From: Salinicoccus albus DSM 19776
GTDB taxonomy: Bacteria > Bacillota > Bacilli > Staphylococcales > Salinicoccaceae
Reading direction: 5' to 3'
DNA: 64,000 nt
Assembly (NCBI RefSeq): GCF_000385175.1
Contig: NZ_ARQJ01000022.1
Coordinates: 1-64,000 of the forward strand
Shown here: piece after piece, positions 18,420 to 27,246 of the stretch
Layout of the letters: each line of letters begins with the position of its first letter
Position numbering within the stretch: position 1 is the first letter of the stretch
Notes under the pieces: generated by a model
Database searches by the model: none
What the model was told of the DNA's origin: nothing
What the model saw: the letters and a program-made list of their open reading frames with translations, nothing else
Position numbers and translations under genes: made by a program

Positions 18420-19208
18420 TCAATTACTAGTGTTTTTATCTTCCTTTTTAGAGTAGAAAATAAGTACTGCAAATACTAATATATTGACTATTATTACTAA
18501 AATTGAAGAAACCATTAAGTAGTTTCCACTTGTCGGGTCATTATTGATAAAGAGACGGGATATTACGTCAGGAAGACTAATGGCAGTGATTAAAAACGCA
18601 TAAAACCACTTTTTCATGAGTATCGTTACCATGATAAATGCTCCGAGTAATATTAATCCGATTGTCATATTTATCTGTGTTGATAACTCGAATAATTCAT
18701 ATAAGGGATAATTTTTCGCTAAATATAATCCGCCGGATAACATCCCCATGTAAAAAACTGCATATATCACACACAGGAATATTCCCATTTTATCGATTTT
18801 TTCAGTCTGAAGACTTGTGTATCGTATAAATATAAACTTAACAGCAGTATAAAAGAGAATCGGGCCGAGCAGGGCGGTACAGATATAATAGAATAGCATG
18901 GCTAGAGTATAATCGAAACTGCCGCCGATTAAGCTTGGGATGGTAAACATACCGATTAAAAATACAAATAACAGCACTAAATTTCTTTTCAAATCATTCG
19001 TTTCAGGTATTTCGCTCGAAAGAGTTTTTAAATAATTTTTTACCGATCCGCCGGTTACACTTTCCAAAGAAGTACCGTTTTGTTCTGCCATAGTCAGGTG
19101 ATCTCTTAATTCTTCTTCCAGTTCATCTCGGTACTCCTCATTTTTTCCGCGCGTCATCATCTCAATGCGAAATTCTTTTAAAAACCTCTCGGATTTCTTG
19201 CTAAGCAT
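18420..19208 (-). CDS. Membrane protein with N-terminal HAAS/DUF1700-like domain
   Basis: 262 residues. The soluble N-terminus (FLKEFRIEMMTRGKNEEYRDELEEELRDHLTMAEQNG) resembles the helical HAAS module found with PadR regulators. About six to seven transmembrane segments follow. The start ATG overlaps the end of padR by 8 bp, so the two are translated together. In such pairs the membrane protein is usually the main target of, or a partner to, the PadR repressor; the molecular role is not known. Confidence 0.75.
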   Translation of the reverse strand: MLSKKSERFLKEFRIEMMTRGKNEEYRDELEEELRDHLTMAEQNGTSLESVTGGSVKNYLKTLSSEIPETNDLKRNLVLLFVFLIGMFTIPSLIGGSFDYTLAMLFYYICTALLGPILFYTAVKFIFIRYTSLQTEKIDKMGIFLCVIYAVFYMGMLSGGLYLAKNYPLYELFELSTQINMTIGLILLGAFIMVTILMKKWFYAFLITAISLPDVISRLFINNDPTSGNYLMVSSILVIIVNILVFAVLIFYSKKEDKNTSN

Positions 19209-19536
19209 TTTTGCCGCCTCCTAATAAGTTAGACATACCATGATTTAACTTAGCCCATTTATCCCTGAAAATATCTAACTCCTCCTTCCCTTTATCACTA
19301 ATACTGTAATACTTTCGTTTGGGTCCGCCGGTTTCCGATTTCACCATACGTGTTAAAACATATCCTTTTTTGCTTAGTCTCAGTAAGACAGGATATATAC
19401 TGCCTTCGCTGATATCAGGGAATTGTTTTTCTTTTAATTTCTCAGTGATTTGATATCCATATGTCTCTCCCTCGGCAATTAATGCGAGAATTGCGCCATC
19501 CAGAAGTCCTTTCATTATCTGATCAGAAACGGACAT
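19201..19536 (-). CDS. PadR family transcriptional regulator
   Basis: 111 residues with the PadR winged helix: MKGLLDGAILALIAEGETYGYQITEKL, then SEGSIYPVLLRLSKKGYV and ETGGPKRKYYSISDKGKEEL. Ribosome site GGAGGAAG precedes ATG 19536. It is translationally coupled to the membrane protein downstream and is expected to repress its own operon through the inverted repeats in its promoter. Confidence 0.92.
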   Translation of the reverse strand: MSVSDQIMKGLLDGAILALIAEGETYGYQITEKLKEKQFPDISEGSIYPVLLRLSKKGYVLTRMVKSETGGPKRKYYSISDKGKEELDIFRDKWAKLNHGMSNLLGGGKNA

Positions 19537-19567
19537 TTCCTTCTTCCTCCTAACTATCTTATAATGT

Positions 19568-19599
19568 AATATAGTTCATTGAAATATAGTTGTCAACTA
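19568..19599 (-). promoter_or_regulatory. padR promoter with inverted-repeat operator
   Basis: On the minus strand: TTGACA (19591-19596), 17-bp spacer, TATATT (19568-19573). A palindrome TAGTTG-T-CAACTA (19587-19599) covers the -35 box, and further ATATAGTT copies sit around the -10 box, consistent with PadR autorepression. Confidence 0.75.
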
Positions 19600-19646
19600 C
19601 CTTATGTAAAAAGATAGTATAAAAGTGAAAATAAATATTTATTTGA

Positions 19647-19835
19647 CAGAATCTAAAGTTTCGACATCTCCAATATGAAAATACTGACTGGATTCCTTGC
19701 ATCCACCAATCGATTGATACTGGTTTTGTCCGGCGGGTACCGGCTGTGTTAGACTCCAGCTTGACAATCAGGCAACTGCATATCGGTCTTGGTATATCGA
19801 TGTTCAGTTTTGTCGTCCTGCATTTCATTTTTTGA
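19647..19835 (+). pseudogene. Membrane-peptide remnant, copy 2
   Basis: The tail frame (LTIRQLHIGLGISMFSFVVLHFIF, stop 19833-19835) is homologous to the end of the remnant at 18256-18402. An upstream hydrophobic stretch in another frame (MKILTGFLASTNRLILVLSGG) is cut by a stop at TAG near 19750, indicating frameshift and stop lesions. It lies upstream of, and opposite to, the padR operon, so two decayed copies flank that operon. Confidence 0.45.
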
Positions 19836-19935
19836 TCAATGTACAATGGGAGCGGTTGAGTGATCATGACATTTTGTTTACCGGCTTCATATAAAGTAAA
19901 TAGTTAAAGACAATCATATATGGAGGATGAGTAAT

Positions 19936-20661
19936 ATGTCGGTTCAAAAAAAGTGGGCAACAGGATATCTGGCTGCCTTTATAATCATGCTTTTACTGAA
20001 TTATTGGAGCGGAACGAATGTCGGCAGCGTGGCGAATGATAATCAGGCAATCATTCAGCCGGCAGGATTTGCATTTTCCATCTGGGGATTAATATATGTA
20101 CTGCTCCTGATATGGATCATTAAACTTTTCTTTTCAAAAACATGGGAAGGTTCCACGGCTTATCAATTGAAATACTGGCCAATCATTAATTTCCTGTTAA
20201 ACGGTATATGGATTCTTGTCTTTACGCAACAGTGGATGGTTGTCTCTGTTCTGGTCATCATCGGTCTTTTATATACACTGGCAAAAATGTATTCCGCAAT
20301 GACTGAATCAGGCTATCACTGGTTTGACCGTCTGCCTTTTTCCATATACTTTGGGTGGGTGACGATAGCAACTGTGGTCAATATATTTACACTGGCCGTA
20401 AACAACAATATAGAAACCATTTTAGGGCTGGGTGAGCTTACATGGACAATCATCATATTGAGTGCAGCGACTCTGATTGGAATTGTCATTACCTTTTACT
20501 TCAGGGACTGGCTGTATCCACTTGTACTGATCTGGCCGTATTTTGGCATCTACACTGAAAATGATAACGCCCATATGATCTTGGATGTCACTTTGATCGC
20601 AGCGAGTGTGGTACTGCTGATTACGGCGCTTATTGCCGGTGTGAGAAAACTGCGGCACTGA
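19936..20661 (+). CDS. TspO/MBR-related (tryptophan-rich sensory protein-like) membrane protein
   Basis: About 241 residues with eight hydrophobic segments. The early motif IIQPAGFAFSIWGLIYVLL is characteristic of the longer TspO-related proteins of Firmicutes. Trp-rich loops are present (WPIINFLLNGIWILVF, PFSIYFGWVTIA). The ligand or function is not known; tetrapyrrole or stress links known for TspO are only suggestive here. ATG 19936 is nine bases after GGAGG; an ATG at 19927 abuts the ribosome site. Confidence 0.75.
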   Translation: MSVQKKWATGYLAAFIIMLLLNYWSGTNVGSVANDNQAIIQPAGFAFSIWGLIYVLLLIWIIKLFFSKTWEGSTAYQLKYWPIINFLLNGIWILVFTQQWMVVSVLVIIGLLYTLAKMYSAMTESGYHWFDRLPFSIYFGWVTIATVVNIFTLAVNNNIETILGLGELTWTIIILSAATLIGIVITFYFRDWLYPLVLIWPYFGIYTENDNAHMILDVTLIAASVVLLITALIAGVRKLRH

Positions 20662-20703
20662 TTTAACATCGGAGAAAATATGAGTAAGATTGAATATCAA
20701 AGA

Positions 20704-20947
20704 TTAAAAAAAGTGGGTCCAGATTGGAAGTGGGTTTATCAAGAATCAGCAGTTCTGCGTGATGACTGAGTGCAATGGCCAGTGACAGTTTGACTTTCTC
20801 ACCTGTGGAAAGTTTCTTGATCTTTGTTTTCTCATGAACATTGAAGGCATCCAGATACGCATGATAAGCCTTATATTTATTGAGTAATGCCTGGTATGGT
20901 GTAAGATGCTTATAATTAAAGGTTGACTGGATTTTGATGGATTGCTT
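20704..20947 (-). pseudogene. ABC transporter ATP-binding protein fragment
   Basis: The minus strand reads ...VHEKTKIKKLSTGEKVKLSLAIALSHHAELLILDKPTSNLDP. This has the ABC signature (LSTGEK) and Walker B (LLILD), but the catalytic Glu is replaced by Lys. There is no Walker A, no start and no C-terminal part: about 80 codons of a once ~230-300-residue ATPase. It is a decayed remnant, part of a degraded zone that also holds the membrane-peptide remnants. Confidence 0.8.
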
Positions 20948-20960
20948 CTAAAAATCCGTT

Positions 20961-21038
20961 AAAGTTCCAAAAGCCTCTCTTAAGTTACCTGAACTTTTGA
21001 GAGGCTGAGTCTAGTTTAGCCGTTACAAGAGGCTTTTT
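20961..21038 (+). promoter_or_regulatory. Alternative hairpins ahead of the YdhR gene (terminator/attenuator-like)
   Basis: AGCCTCTC (20972-20979) can pair with GAGAGGCT (20999-21006), extended by AAGTT/AACTT. It can also pair with AGAGGCT (21028-21034), which runs into five T's. The second fold looks like an intrinsic terminator and the first would prevent it. This may be the leader of the downstream gene or just a terminator of lost genes. Confidence 0.4.
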
Positions 21039-21093
21039 AATTAGATATATGAAGTCGATTAGTATATATTATGAATACAGAAGGGAGGTTCAT

Positions 21094-21399
21094 ATGGCCT
21101 GTATTTTACAGATGGATTTTCAAATGGATGGACCATTCGGCAACGATATGCTTGAGGCATTTTCCGATCTTGCCAAAAGTATCAATGAGGAAGAAGGATT
21201 TTTATGGAAGATTTGGACAGAAAATCGTGAGGCGAATGAAGCCGGTGGTATTTATCTGTTCGAATCCAAAGATTCAGCTCAAAACTATTTAATGATGCAT
21301 ACAAAGCGATTAAGGGAATTTGGTATTGAGTCCGTAAATGGGAAAATATTCGAAGTGAATGAAGGATTAACTCAAATCACTAACGGTCCGATAAAGTAA
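21094..21399 (+). CDS. ydhR: YdhR-type putative monooxygenase (dimeric alpha/beta barrel)
   Basis: 101 residues closely following the YdhR pattern: short N-terminal strand (ACILQMDFQMDGPFG), LAKSINEEEGFLWKIWTEN, EAGGIYLFESKDSA, and a closing VNEGLTQIT. The family folds like ActVA-Orf6 monooxygenases, but no substrate is established. ATG 21094 follows GGGAGG at good spacing; the 15 codons upstream in frame are not supported. It is monocistronic, with a strong terminator after it. Confidence 0.88.
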   Translation: MACILQMDFQMDGPFGNDMLEAFSDLAKSINEEEGFLWKIWTENREANEAGGIYLFESKDSAQNYLMMHTKRLREFGIESVNGKIFEVNEGLTQITNGPIK

Positions 21400-21428
21400 C
21401 TTGATATAAATTAAAAGTGCACACAAAC

Positions 21429-21467
21429 AGAAGGATCACACCCTTAATGAGTGTGATCCTTCTTTTT
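21429..21467. terminator. Bidirectional terminator between the YdhR and ferredoxin genes
   Basis: AGAAGGATCACAC (21429-21441) pairs with GTGTGATCCTTCT (21451-21463); perfect 13-bp stem with T-rich tails on both strands. Confidence 0.92.
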
Positions 21468-21480
21468 ATGAAAAGTCAGC

Positions 21481-21720
21481 TTAACTGATGCCATAAAATT
21501 CTTTAGCTTTTGCCAGGTATTTATCATCTTCCGGTGCCATTTCCGTTTCATCTACGATTGCGTCAACCGGGCAGACGGTTACACATGCACCGCAGTCGAT
21601 GCAGATTTCAGGGTCGATATAGTATTGATCTTCCCCTTCTTCGATGCAGTCCACCGGACAGACATCAACACAATCTCCGGATTTCTCCCCAACGCATGGA
21701 TGAGTAATTACAAATGCCAT
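21481..21720 (-). CDS. Ferredoxin of the 7Fe/8Fe type (housekeeping copy)
   Basis: 79 residues with the same cluster spacing as the island ferredoxin at 14344: C-x7-C-x3-CP then C-x2-C-x2-C-x3-CP. The two are clearly paralogous (MAFVITHPC against MAYVITQPC). It stands alone, as the general ferredoxin of staphylococci and bacilli does. The ribosome site AAGGAGGG precedes ATG 21720, and a TATAAT lies about 45 bases further up on the minus strand. Confidence 0.93.
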   Translation of the reverse strand: MAFVITHPCVGEKSGDCVDVCPVDCIEEGEDQYYIDPEICIDCGACVTVCPVDAIVDETEMAPEDDKYLAKAKEFYGIS

Positions 21721-21924
21721 AAGTATTCCCTCCTTAATTTAGGAATCCATCTATATAGTATTATACATGAAAATGTTTATATTGAAATCGTAATGTATTT
21801 TTTCGGATTGGTCAATTGTCAGAAAAGAAATCATCCAAAAGTATTAATCGTTTTCTAAACTTTGGTAAAATAAGAAATGCATTGATAAGAAACGATTATG
21901 AAGGAAACTGGAGGCGTGGAAAAT

Positions 21925-22806
21925 ATGGATATCGTTGTAATCGGCAGCCTGTCCACAGATTTCATCGTGGAGTCATACAGGACACCGGAGAAAGGGGAGA
22001 CAATTGTTGGCGACAGCTTTAAGACAGCCTGCGGCGGAAAAGGGGCAAACCAGGCTGTGGCAGCGGCCAGATTAGGCAGTGATGTTTCATTCATCGGGGC
22101 CATCAGTGATGATGGTTTCGGGGAGGCATTAAAAACGAACCTCAAAGAAAACAACATTTTCTGTGAACATTTGGAGACCATAGAAAATGAATCGAGCGGT
22201 ACTGCCCATATCACCATCTACGAACAGGACAACTCAATTATATTCGTCCCCGGCACTAACGGACTGGTTTCACCGGAAATGATCAAAGAAAAAGAAATGC
22301 ATATCAAAGAGGCGGAATATGTGCTGATCCAAAATGAAATCCCCATTGAAACGACAAAATATATTATAGATTTCTGCTTTGAAAACGACATTAAGCTGAT
22401 ATATAACCCGGCGCCATTTCTGCCGATTGAAACAGAGTATATCGACAAATGCGATCTGATCACACCGAATGAAAACGAGTGTGAAGCCCTGTTTGGGGTA
22501 AATTACAGGGACATGATCAAGCGTTATCCGAATAAACTCTTAGTCACACTGGGCAGTGAAGGCTGTGTATATAATAATGGTACGGAAGATGTCAGCGTGC
22601 CTGCGTATCAGACAGATCCAATTGATACGACAGGTGCCGGAGATGTGTTCAACGGCGCACTGACTGCCTTTCTGGCGCAGGGGGAGACGCTTGAAGCGGC
22701 GATTGGATATGCCAATATGGCTGCTGCAATTTCAATTAGAAAGGTCGGTGCCCAGGGCGGTACACCAACATTGGAAGAGTGGAAACGTGAATACGACAAT
22801 ATTTAG
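21925..22806 (+). CDS. rbsK: Ribokinase
   Basis: PfkB-family sugar kinase of 293 residues that phosphorylates D-ribose to ribose 5-phosphate. It shows the N-terminal glycine-rich segment (ACGGKGANQAVAAARLG), NPAP, and the C-terminal signature DTTGAGDVFNGAL with the catalytic Asp. ATG 21925 lies ten bases after GGAGG; an upstream ATG at 21898 has no ribosome site. No ribose transporter or RbsD is adjacent, so the ribose source may be nucleosides or uptake encoded elsewhere. Confidence 0.9.
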   Translation: MDIVVIGSLSTDFIVESYRTPEKGETIVGDSFKTACGGKGANQAVAAARLGSDVSFIGAISDDGFGEALKTNLKENNIFCEHLETIENESSGTAHITIYEQDNSIIFVPGTNGLVSPEMIKEKEMHIKEAEYVLIQNEIPIETTKYIIDFCFENDIKLIYNPAPFLPIETEYIDKCDLITPNENECEALFGVNYRDMIKRYPNKLLVTLGSEGCVYNNGTEDVSVPAYQTDPIDTTGAGDVFNGALTAFLAQGETLEAAIGYANMAAAISIRKVGAQGGTPTLEEWKREYDNI

Positions 22807-22912
22807 ACGGTATCGAGACATGGATTTTTCATGCTTTCGTTTATTAATATTTTCCACACATGGTATTATGATGTAGGGTTATTGCAAATCGTATGAAAAT
22901 AAGGGTGAAATG

Positions 22913-24916
22913 ATGAAAAAAATTTTAATACCGGGCGCTGTGGCGGTGATTATTGTTGCTGTTGGTGCATATTTTCTTGTAACTGCCGGCTGGTTTCAAA
23001 AATCTGAAGCAGAGGCATTAAACAGCTTTACAGGAGATGTCCAGAACCAGAATTATGATCAACTGTACGGTTACCTCAGTGACGATGCAAAATCGAATTA
23101 CGCTGAAGCGGATGTCGGTGCGCGGTACGAAACAATTTACAGCAGCCTGGGCGTGGAGAATGTTGCTCTTGAGAATGTTGAAGAAGTCGAGTCTTCGGAA
23201 GACGGGGAACAAAAACATTTTCAAGGGGATCTGACACTGGATACGTCTTACGGGGAGTTGAACAGGGACTATGAATTTACGCTCTCCTATGATGAAGAGA
23301 CGGATGACTGGTTTGTGGAATGGACGCCGGACCTTATCATACCCGGATTGGGCAATGGCGATGTGAATATTAATCATACCACAGGTCAGCGCGGGGATAT
23401 TCTTGACAGGAATGGTGATGAACTGGCATTTAACGGTGTCAAAGAAACAGTTGGGTTTAATGCAGGCTCAGTCACGGAAGCAGAGGTATTAGCTGCTGCA
23501 GAAGACCTGGAAATGAGTGAAGAAAATCTCCAGAGTATCCTGGACCAATCATGGATTGAGGAAGGAATGTTTGTCGCGATTAAAGATGCGCATAGATTTT
23601 CCGATGAAGATAAGGAAACTTTTTCCGAGCACGGACTTTCTGTGACAGAAACACCTTCGAGAGAATATACACTGGATGAAGCGACTTATCATCTGCTGGG
23701 CTATGTCGGGGAAGTCACTGCGGATGAACTGGAGCAGAATGACAGTTATGAAGCCGGGGATATCATTGGTAAGCAGGGGGCTGAAGCACTCTATGATGAA
23801 ACGTTGCGGCCGACCAGAGGGTATAATGTATCCATTGTGGATCAGAACGGAGAAGAGACTGAGTCGCTCTTTTCACAGGAAACAGAAGATGGCGAGGATG
23901 TACAGCTGACAATAGACAGGGAAGTGCAGGATACGATCTACGCCAATATGGAAGATGATTCCGGAGCCGGGGTTGCGATGGATCCGGCAAATGGCGATTT
24001 GCTTGCCACGGTCAGTTATCCGAGTCCGAGCCCTTATGACTTCATGTTTGGAATCTCCCAGGAAGCCTATGATGAACTGCACGAAGATGACGAAAATCCG
24101 CTCATCTCCAAATACAGCCGGACCACTTCGCCAGGCTCGACGCAGAAGATAATGTCGGCCATCATTGCGATGAATGATGACAGTTTCAACAGGGATGCCA
24201 CCATCGATATTTCAGGCGGCAGCTGGCAAAAAGACGACTCATGGGGCGGATACACGGTGAACCGCTATCATGAGATCAATGAATCTTTCGATTTGAAAAA
24301 GGCGCTGACCTTCTCGGATAATATTTATTTTGCCCGCACAATGCTGGATCTGGGCGCTGAAACATTCATCCAGGGCATGCAGGAATTAGGCATTGGCAGG
24401 GAATATGATACGGACTATCCGATCTACACAGCTCAGACAGCCAACGAAAATACGATCGATGATGAAATACTTCTGGCTGACAGTGGTTATGGTCAAGGAG
24501 AGATACTCATTTCACCGATACAGATTACTTCGATATATGCGGCAGTGATTAACGGCGGAAACATACATGAGCCCCACATGCTTACCGATTCGGAAGATGA
24601 AGTGATGATAGAGAATATAACCAGTCAGGATAACCTGGACTATCTTGAAGCATCCATGCGGGCAGTTGTCACTGAAAATCATCCGGATGATGTGCAAAGG
24701 AATTATGCTGACTTTGCGGGTAAGACAGGGACCAGCGAAAATAAAATGTCCCAGGAGACAAGGGGCGAAGAGACAGGCTGGTTTATCGGCTATGATCAGA
24801 ACAGCAAAGATATGATAATGAGCCTCTATGCAGAAGATGTACAGGATAGAGGAATGAGTGAGTATACAGCTCAGAAGTTTGCAGAAATCCACGATGAGTT
24901 ACGTGAAAATGAATAG
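22913..24916 (+). CDS. MecA-family penicillin-binding protein (class B transpeptidase, PBP2a-like)
   Basis: A membrane-anchored D,D-transpeptidase of 667 residues (668 from the ATG at 22910), the length of PBP2a. The order is: N-terminal signal anchor, NTF2-like MecA N-domain (ALNSFTGDVQNQNYDQLY, YSSLGVENV), PBP dimerisation domain (RGDILDRNG, HLLGYVGEV, IGKQGAEALYD) and transpeptidase domain. Catalytic motifs are S409-T-Q-K, S468-D-N and K604-T-G. Segments such as TSPGSTQKI, WQKDDSWGGY and LLADSGYGQGEILI follow PBP2a very closely. No mecR1, mecI or cassette recombinase is nearby, so this looks like a resident homologue. Whether it lowers beta-lactam affinity cannot be read from sequence. Confidence 0.9.
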   Translation: MKKILIPGAVAVIIVAVGAYFLVTAGWFQKSEAEALNSFTGDVQNQNYDQLYGYLSDDAKSNYAEADVGARYETIYSSLGVENVALENVEEVESSEDGEQKHFQGDLTLDTSYGELNRDYEFTLSYDEETDDWFVEWTPDLIIPGLGNGDVNINHTTGQRGDILDRNGDELAFNGVKETVGFNAGSVTEAEVLAAAEDLEMSEENLQSILDQSWIEEGMFVAIKDAHRFSDEDKETFSEHGLSVTETPSREYTLDEATYHLLGYVGEVTADELEQNDSYEAGDIIGKQGAEALYDETLRPTRGYNVSIVDQNGEETESLFSQETEDGEDVQLTIDREVQDTIYANMEDDSGAGVAMDPANGDLLATVSYPSPSPYDFMFGISQEAYDELHEDDENPLISKYSRTTSPGSTQKIMSAIIAMNDDSFNRDATIDISGGSWQKDDSWGGYTVNRYHEINESFDLKKALTFSDNIYFARTMLDLGAETFIQGMQELGIGREYDTDYPIYTAQTANENTIDDEILLADSGYGQGEILISPIQITSIYAAVINGGNIHEPHMLTDSEDEVMIENITSQDNLDYLEASMRAVVTENHPDDVQRNYADFAGKTGTSENKMSQETRGEETGWFIGYDQNSKDMIMSLYAEDVQDRGMSEYTAQKFAEIHDELRENE

Positions 24917-24929
24917 TAATTGATGATAT

Positions 24930-24962
24930 GCAGGTCCAAAATCTATGGGTCTGCATTAATTT
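24930..24962 (+). terminator. Probable terminator after the PBP gene
   Basis: ATGCAGGTCC pairs with GGGTCTGCAT (two wobble pairs), followed by an AT-rich tail (TAATTTATT). Confidence 0.45.
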
Positions 24963-25062
24963 ATTATGCATGAAAACGCATTCATTATAAAAATATCTTT
25001 ATTTTTATACAGAAATATGTATAATTAAAATCATTATCATCTTACATCAAGGAGTGGTATGG

Positions 25063-25905
25063 ATGAATCGTGATATCTTAAAAGAATGCAGCCGCGTCGT
25101 TATCAAGATTGGCACTAACTCGCTCATGAAGACTCCGACAAAGATTGATTATCAGAAAATCGATCGTCTGGCTTTCGTGTGTGCGTCTCTCCAGCAGCAG
25201 GGCAGGGAAGTGATTATGGTTACTTCAGGTGCTGTAGGCGTTGGAGCGGGGACCATGAATCTGGATGAATATCCGGAAGCAGCTGCTGAGAAGCAGGCAC
25301 TCGCTTCCGTAGGACAAAGTGTGCTGATGAATTTGTACAGTCGGTTTTTCCAGCATTATAATCAGCATGTCGGGCAGATACTGATGACGCGGGATATCAT
25401 GAATTATTCAAATGCCTACTCGAACTGCAGAATCTCCATCGACTCTCTATTGAAAAGTAATATAATTCCAATCATTAATGAAAATGATGCTGTCTCTGTC
25501 GATGAACCCGGACACTGTTCAAAGTTCGGGGAGAACGACACGCTGGCAGCGGTGGTGACGGAACTGGTTGATGCCGACCTGCTCATTATTTTGAGTGATG
25601 TGGATGGTCTGTATGATGCAAATCCGCATTCGGATCCAAATGCAGCATTGATATCATTTGTCGGTGATATCGATGAAGAGATACAGGCAATGGCCGGAGG
25701 CTCCGGTTCCGTGTTCTCCACAGGCGGTATGGAGACGAAAATTAAAGCGGCGCAATCCATGATGGATCTCGGTAAATCCATGGTGATCACATCCGCTGAA
25801 AATCCCGGTATCATGTTCGATATCCTGGACGGGAATGAAGCGGGCACATTGTTCAGGAAAGCTGAAGCGGAAATCTTACTCAGAGGAGATGAAGGAATCT
25901 TATGA
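25063..25905 (+). CDS. proB: Glutamate 5-kinase, short form
   Basis: Phosphorylates L-glutamate, the first step of proline synthesis. 280 residues cover the amino-acid-kinase domain only: VIKIGTNSLM, MVTSGAVGVGAG, the Asn/Asp-rich NENDAVSVDEPG, ILSDVDGLYDANP and the TGGMETKIKAAQ loop. It lacks the C-terminal PUA domain of the ~365-residue enzymes, as in several other Firmicutes. ATG 25063 is eight bases after AAGGAG. The stop overlaps the ATG of proA (ATGA). In halotolerant relatives proline is also a compatible solute. Confidence 0.92.
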   Translation: MNRDILKECSRVVIKIGTNSLMKTPTKIDYQKIDRLAFVCASLQQQGREVIMVTSGAVGVGAGTMNLDEYPEAAAEKQALASVGQSVLMNLYSRFFQHYNQHVGQILMTRDIMNYSNAYSNCRISIDSLLKSNIIPIINENDAVSVDEPGHCSKFGENDTLAAVVTELVDADLLIILSDVDGLYDANPHSDPNAALISFVGDIDEEIQAMAGGSGSVFSTGGMETKIKAAQSMMDLGKSMVITSAENPGIMFDILDGNEAGTLFRKAEAEILLRGDEGIL

Positions 25906-27173
25906 CTGAAGATATATTAACATTAGATGAGACACTGCTTGAAACAGGCAAAAATGCAAAAAGTGCGGCAAAAGTGATCAGAAAGCTGTCAGCCCAGCAG
26001 AAGAATGAAGCCCTGCTTGAGATGATTCAATCACTGGAGGATCATACGGATAAGATTTTGGAAGCGAACAGTATGGATATTGAGAACGGCAGGGAGAATG
26101 GGCTGGACGAAGCGCTCATTGAAAGGCTGACGCTTAGCGATAAACGTCTGACGGGCATGCAGAGCGGCATGAAACAGATGGCGGATTTAACGGATCCAAC
26201 GGCTAAAAGTGACGGCAGTTTTGTGAATGATGAAGGGCTTAAAATCAGTAAGAAAAGTGTGCCGCTCGGTGTGATCGGCATCATCTATGAATCACGCCCA
26301 AATGTTACTGCGGATGCTTCAGGATTATGCCTGAAAGCCGGTAATGCAGTGATTTTGCGCGGCGGTAAAGAAGCGATCAATAGCAATACTGCCATTGTAG
26401 AAGCGCTGCAGCAGGGGCTTTCCAATTCCGCTCTGCCAAAAGAAAGCATCCAGCTTATTACAGACCCTTCCAGAGAACTCGCCAGCCAATTTATGAAATT
26501 TAATGAATGTGTTGACTGTCTGATTCCAAGGGGCGGTGCCGGTCTGATTCAGGCTGTATTGAAGCAGGCAACTGTACCGGTCATAGAAACAGGAACAGGC
26601 AATTGTCATCTGTATATCCATGAATCTGCAGACATTGAAATGGCTAAATCCATTCTCATCAATGCAAAAACACACAGGGTCTCGGTATGCAATGCCCTCG
26701 AATCACTGTTAATCGATAAGCGCATTGCTCAGGATGTGCTGCCGGAATTAGCCGATGCGCTGAAGGACGCTGGTGTTAAGATTCATGGAGACCCGTTCAC
26801 ATGCCAGGTGATCGAGGAAGCTGAAGAAGCAGTGGAAGCAGATTACGCAGATGAATATCTAAGTTATGACATCGCTGTAAAAGTTGTGGACGGTTATGAT
26901 GAAGCCATCAGCCATATTGATCATTATTCCACAGGGCATTCAGATGCCATCGCAGCGAACGACTATCAAGTCATTCAGGACTTCCTGAATGAAGTGGATG
27001 CTGCTGCAGTCTATGTCAATGCATCCACAAGATTCACAGACGGCGAGATGTTCGGCTTCGGAGGAGAAATCGGCATCAGCACCCAAAAACTTCATGCCAG
27101 AGGCCCGATGGGGCTTGAGGCATTAACAAGCTACAAGTATATTGTTGAAGGCAGCGGCCAGATCAGGTCATAA
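25902..27173 (+). CDS. proA: Gamma-glutamyl phosphate reductase
   Basis: 423 residues of the ALDH-like ProA family. It reduces glutamyl phosphate with NADPH to glutamate semialdehyde. Visible are GVIGIIYESRPNVT, the nucleotide region LRGGKEAINSN, the nucleophile Cys in KTHRVSVCNALES, and the closing TSYKYIVEGSGQIR. It is translationally coupled to proB and followed by a strong terminator. Confidence 0.96.
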   Translation: MTEDILTLDETLLETGKNAKSAAKVIRKLSAQQKNEALLEMIQSLEDHTDKILEANSMDIENGRENGLDEALIERLTLSDKRLTGMQSGMKQMADLTDPTAKSDGSFVNDEGLKISKKSVPLGVIGIIYESRPNVTADASGLCLKAGNAVILRGGKEAINSNTAIVEALQQGLSNSALPKESIQLITDPSRELASQFMKFNECVDCLIPRGGAGLIQAVLKQATVPVIETGTGNCHLYIHESADIEMAKSILINAKTHRVSVCNALESLLIDKRIAQDVLPELADALKDAGVKIHGDPFTCQVIEEAEEAVEADYADEYLSYDIAVKVVDGYDEAISHIDHYSTGHSDAIAANDYQVIQDFLNEVDAAAVYVNASTRFTDGEMFGFGGEIGISTQKLHARGPMGLEALTSYKYIVEGSGQIRS

Positions 27174-27174
27174 A

Positions 27175-27212
27175 AAAATCAGCCCCTCGGTTTCAAGGGG
27201 CTGATTTTAGTC
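27175..27212 (+). terminator. proBA terminator
   Basis: AAAATCAGCCCCT (27175-27187) pairs perfectly with AGGGGCTGATTTT (27196-27208); starts at the proA stop. Confidence 0.92.
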
Positions 27213-27246
27213 TGCTCACGCAAAATTCATATTCAAACGAATATTA

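Noticed and set aside
22910-24916. Part of an SCCmec element
   Set aside because: No ccr recombinase, mecR1, mecI, IS431 or att-like repeats within the window; neighbours are ordinary metabolic genes.
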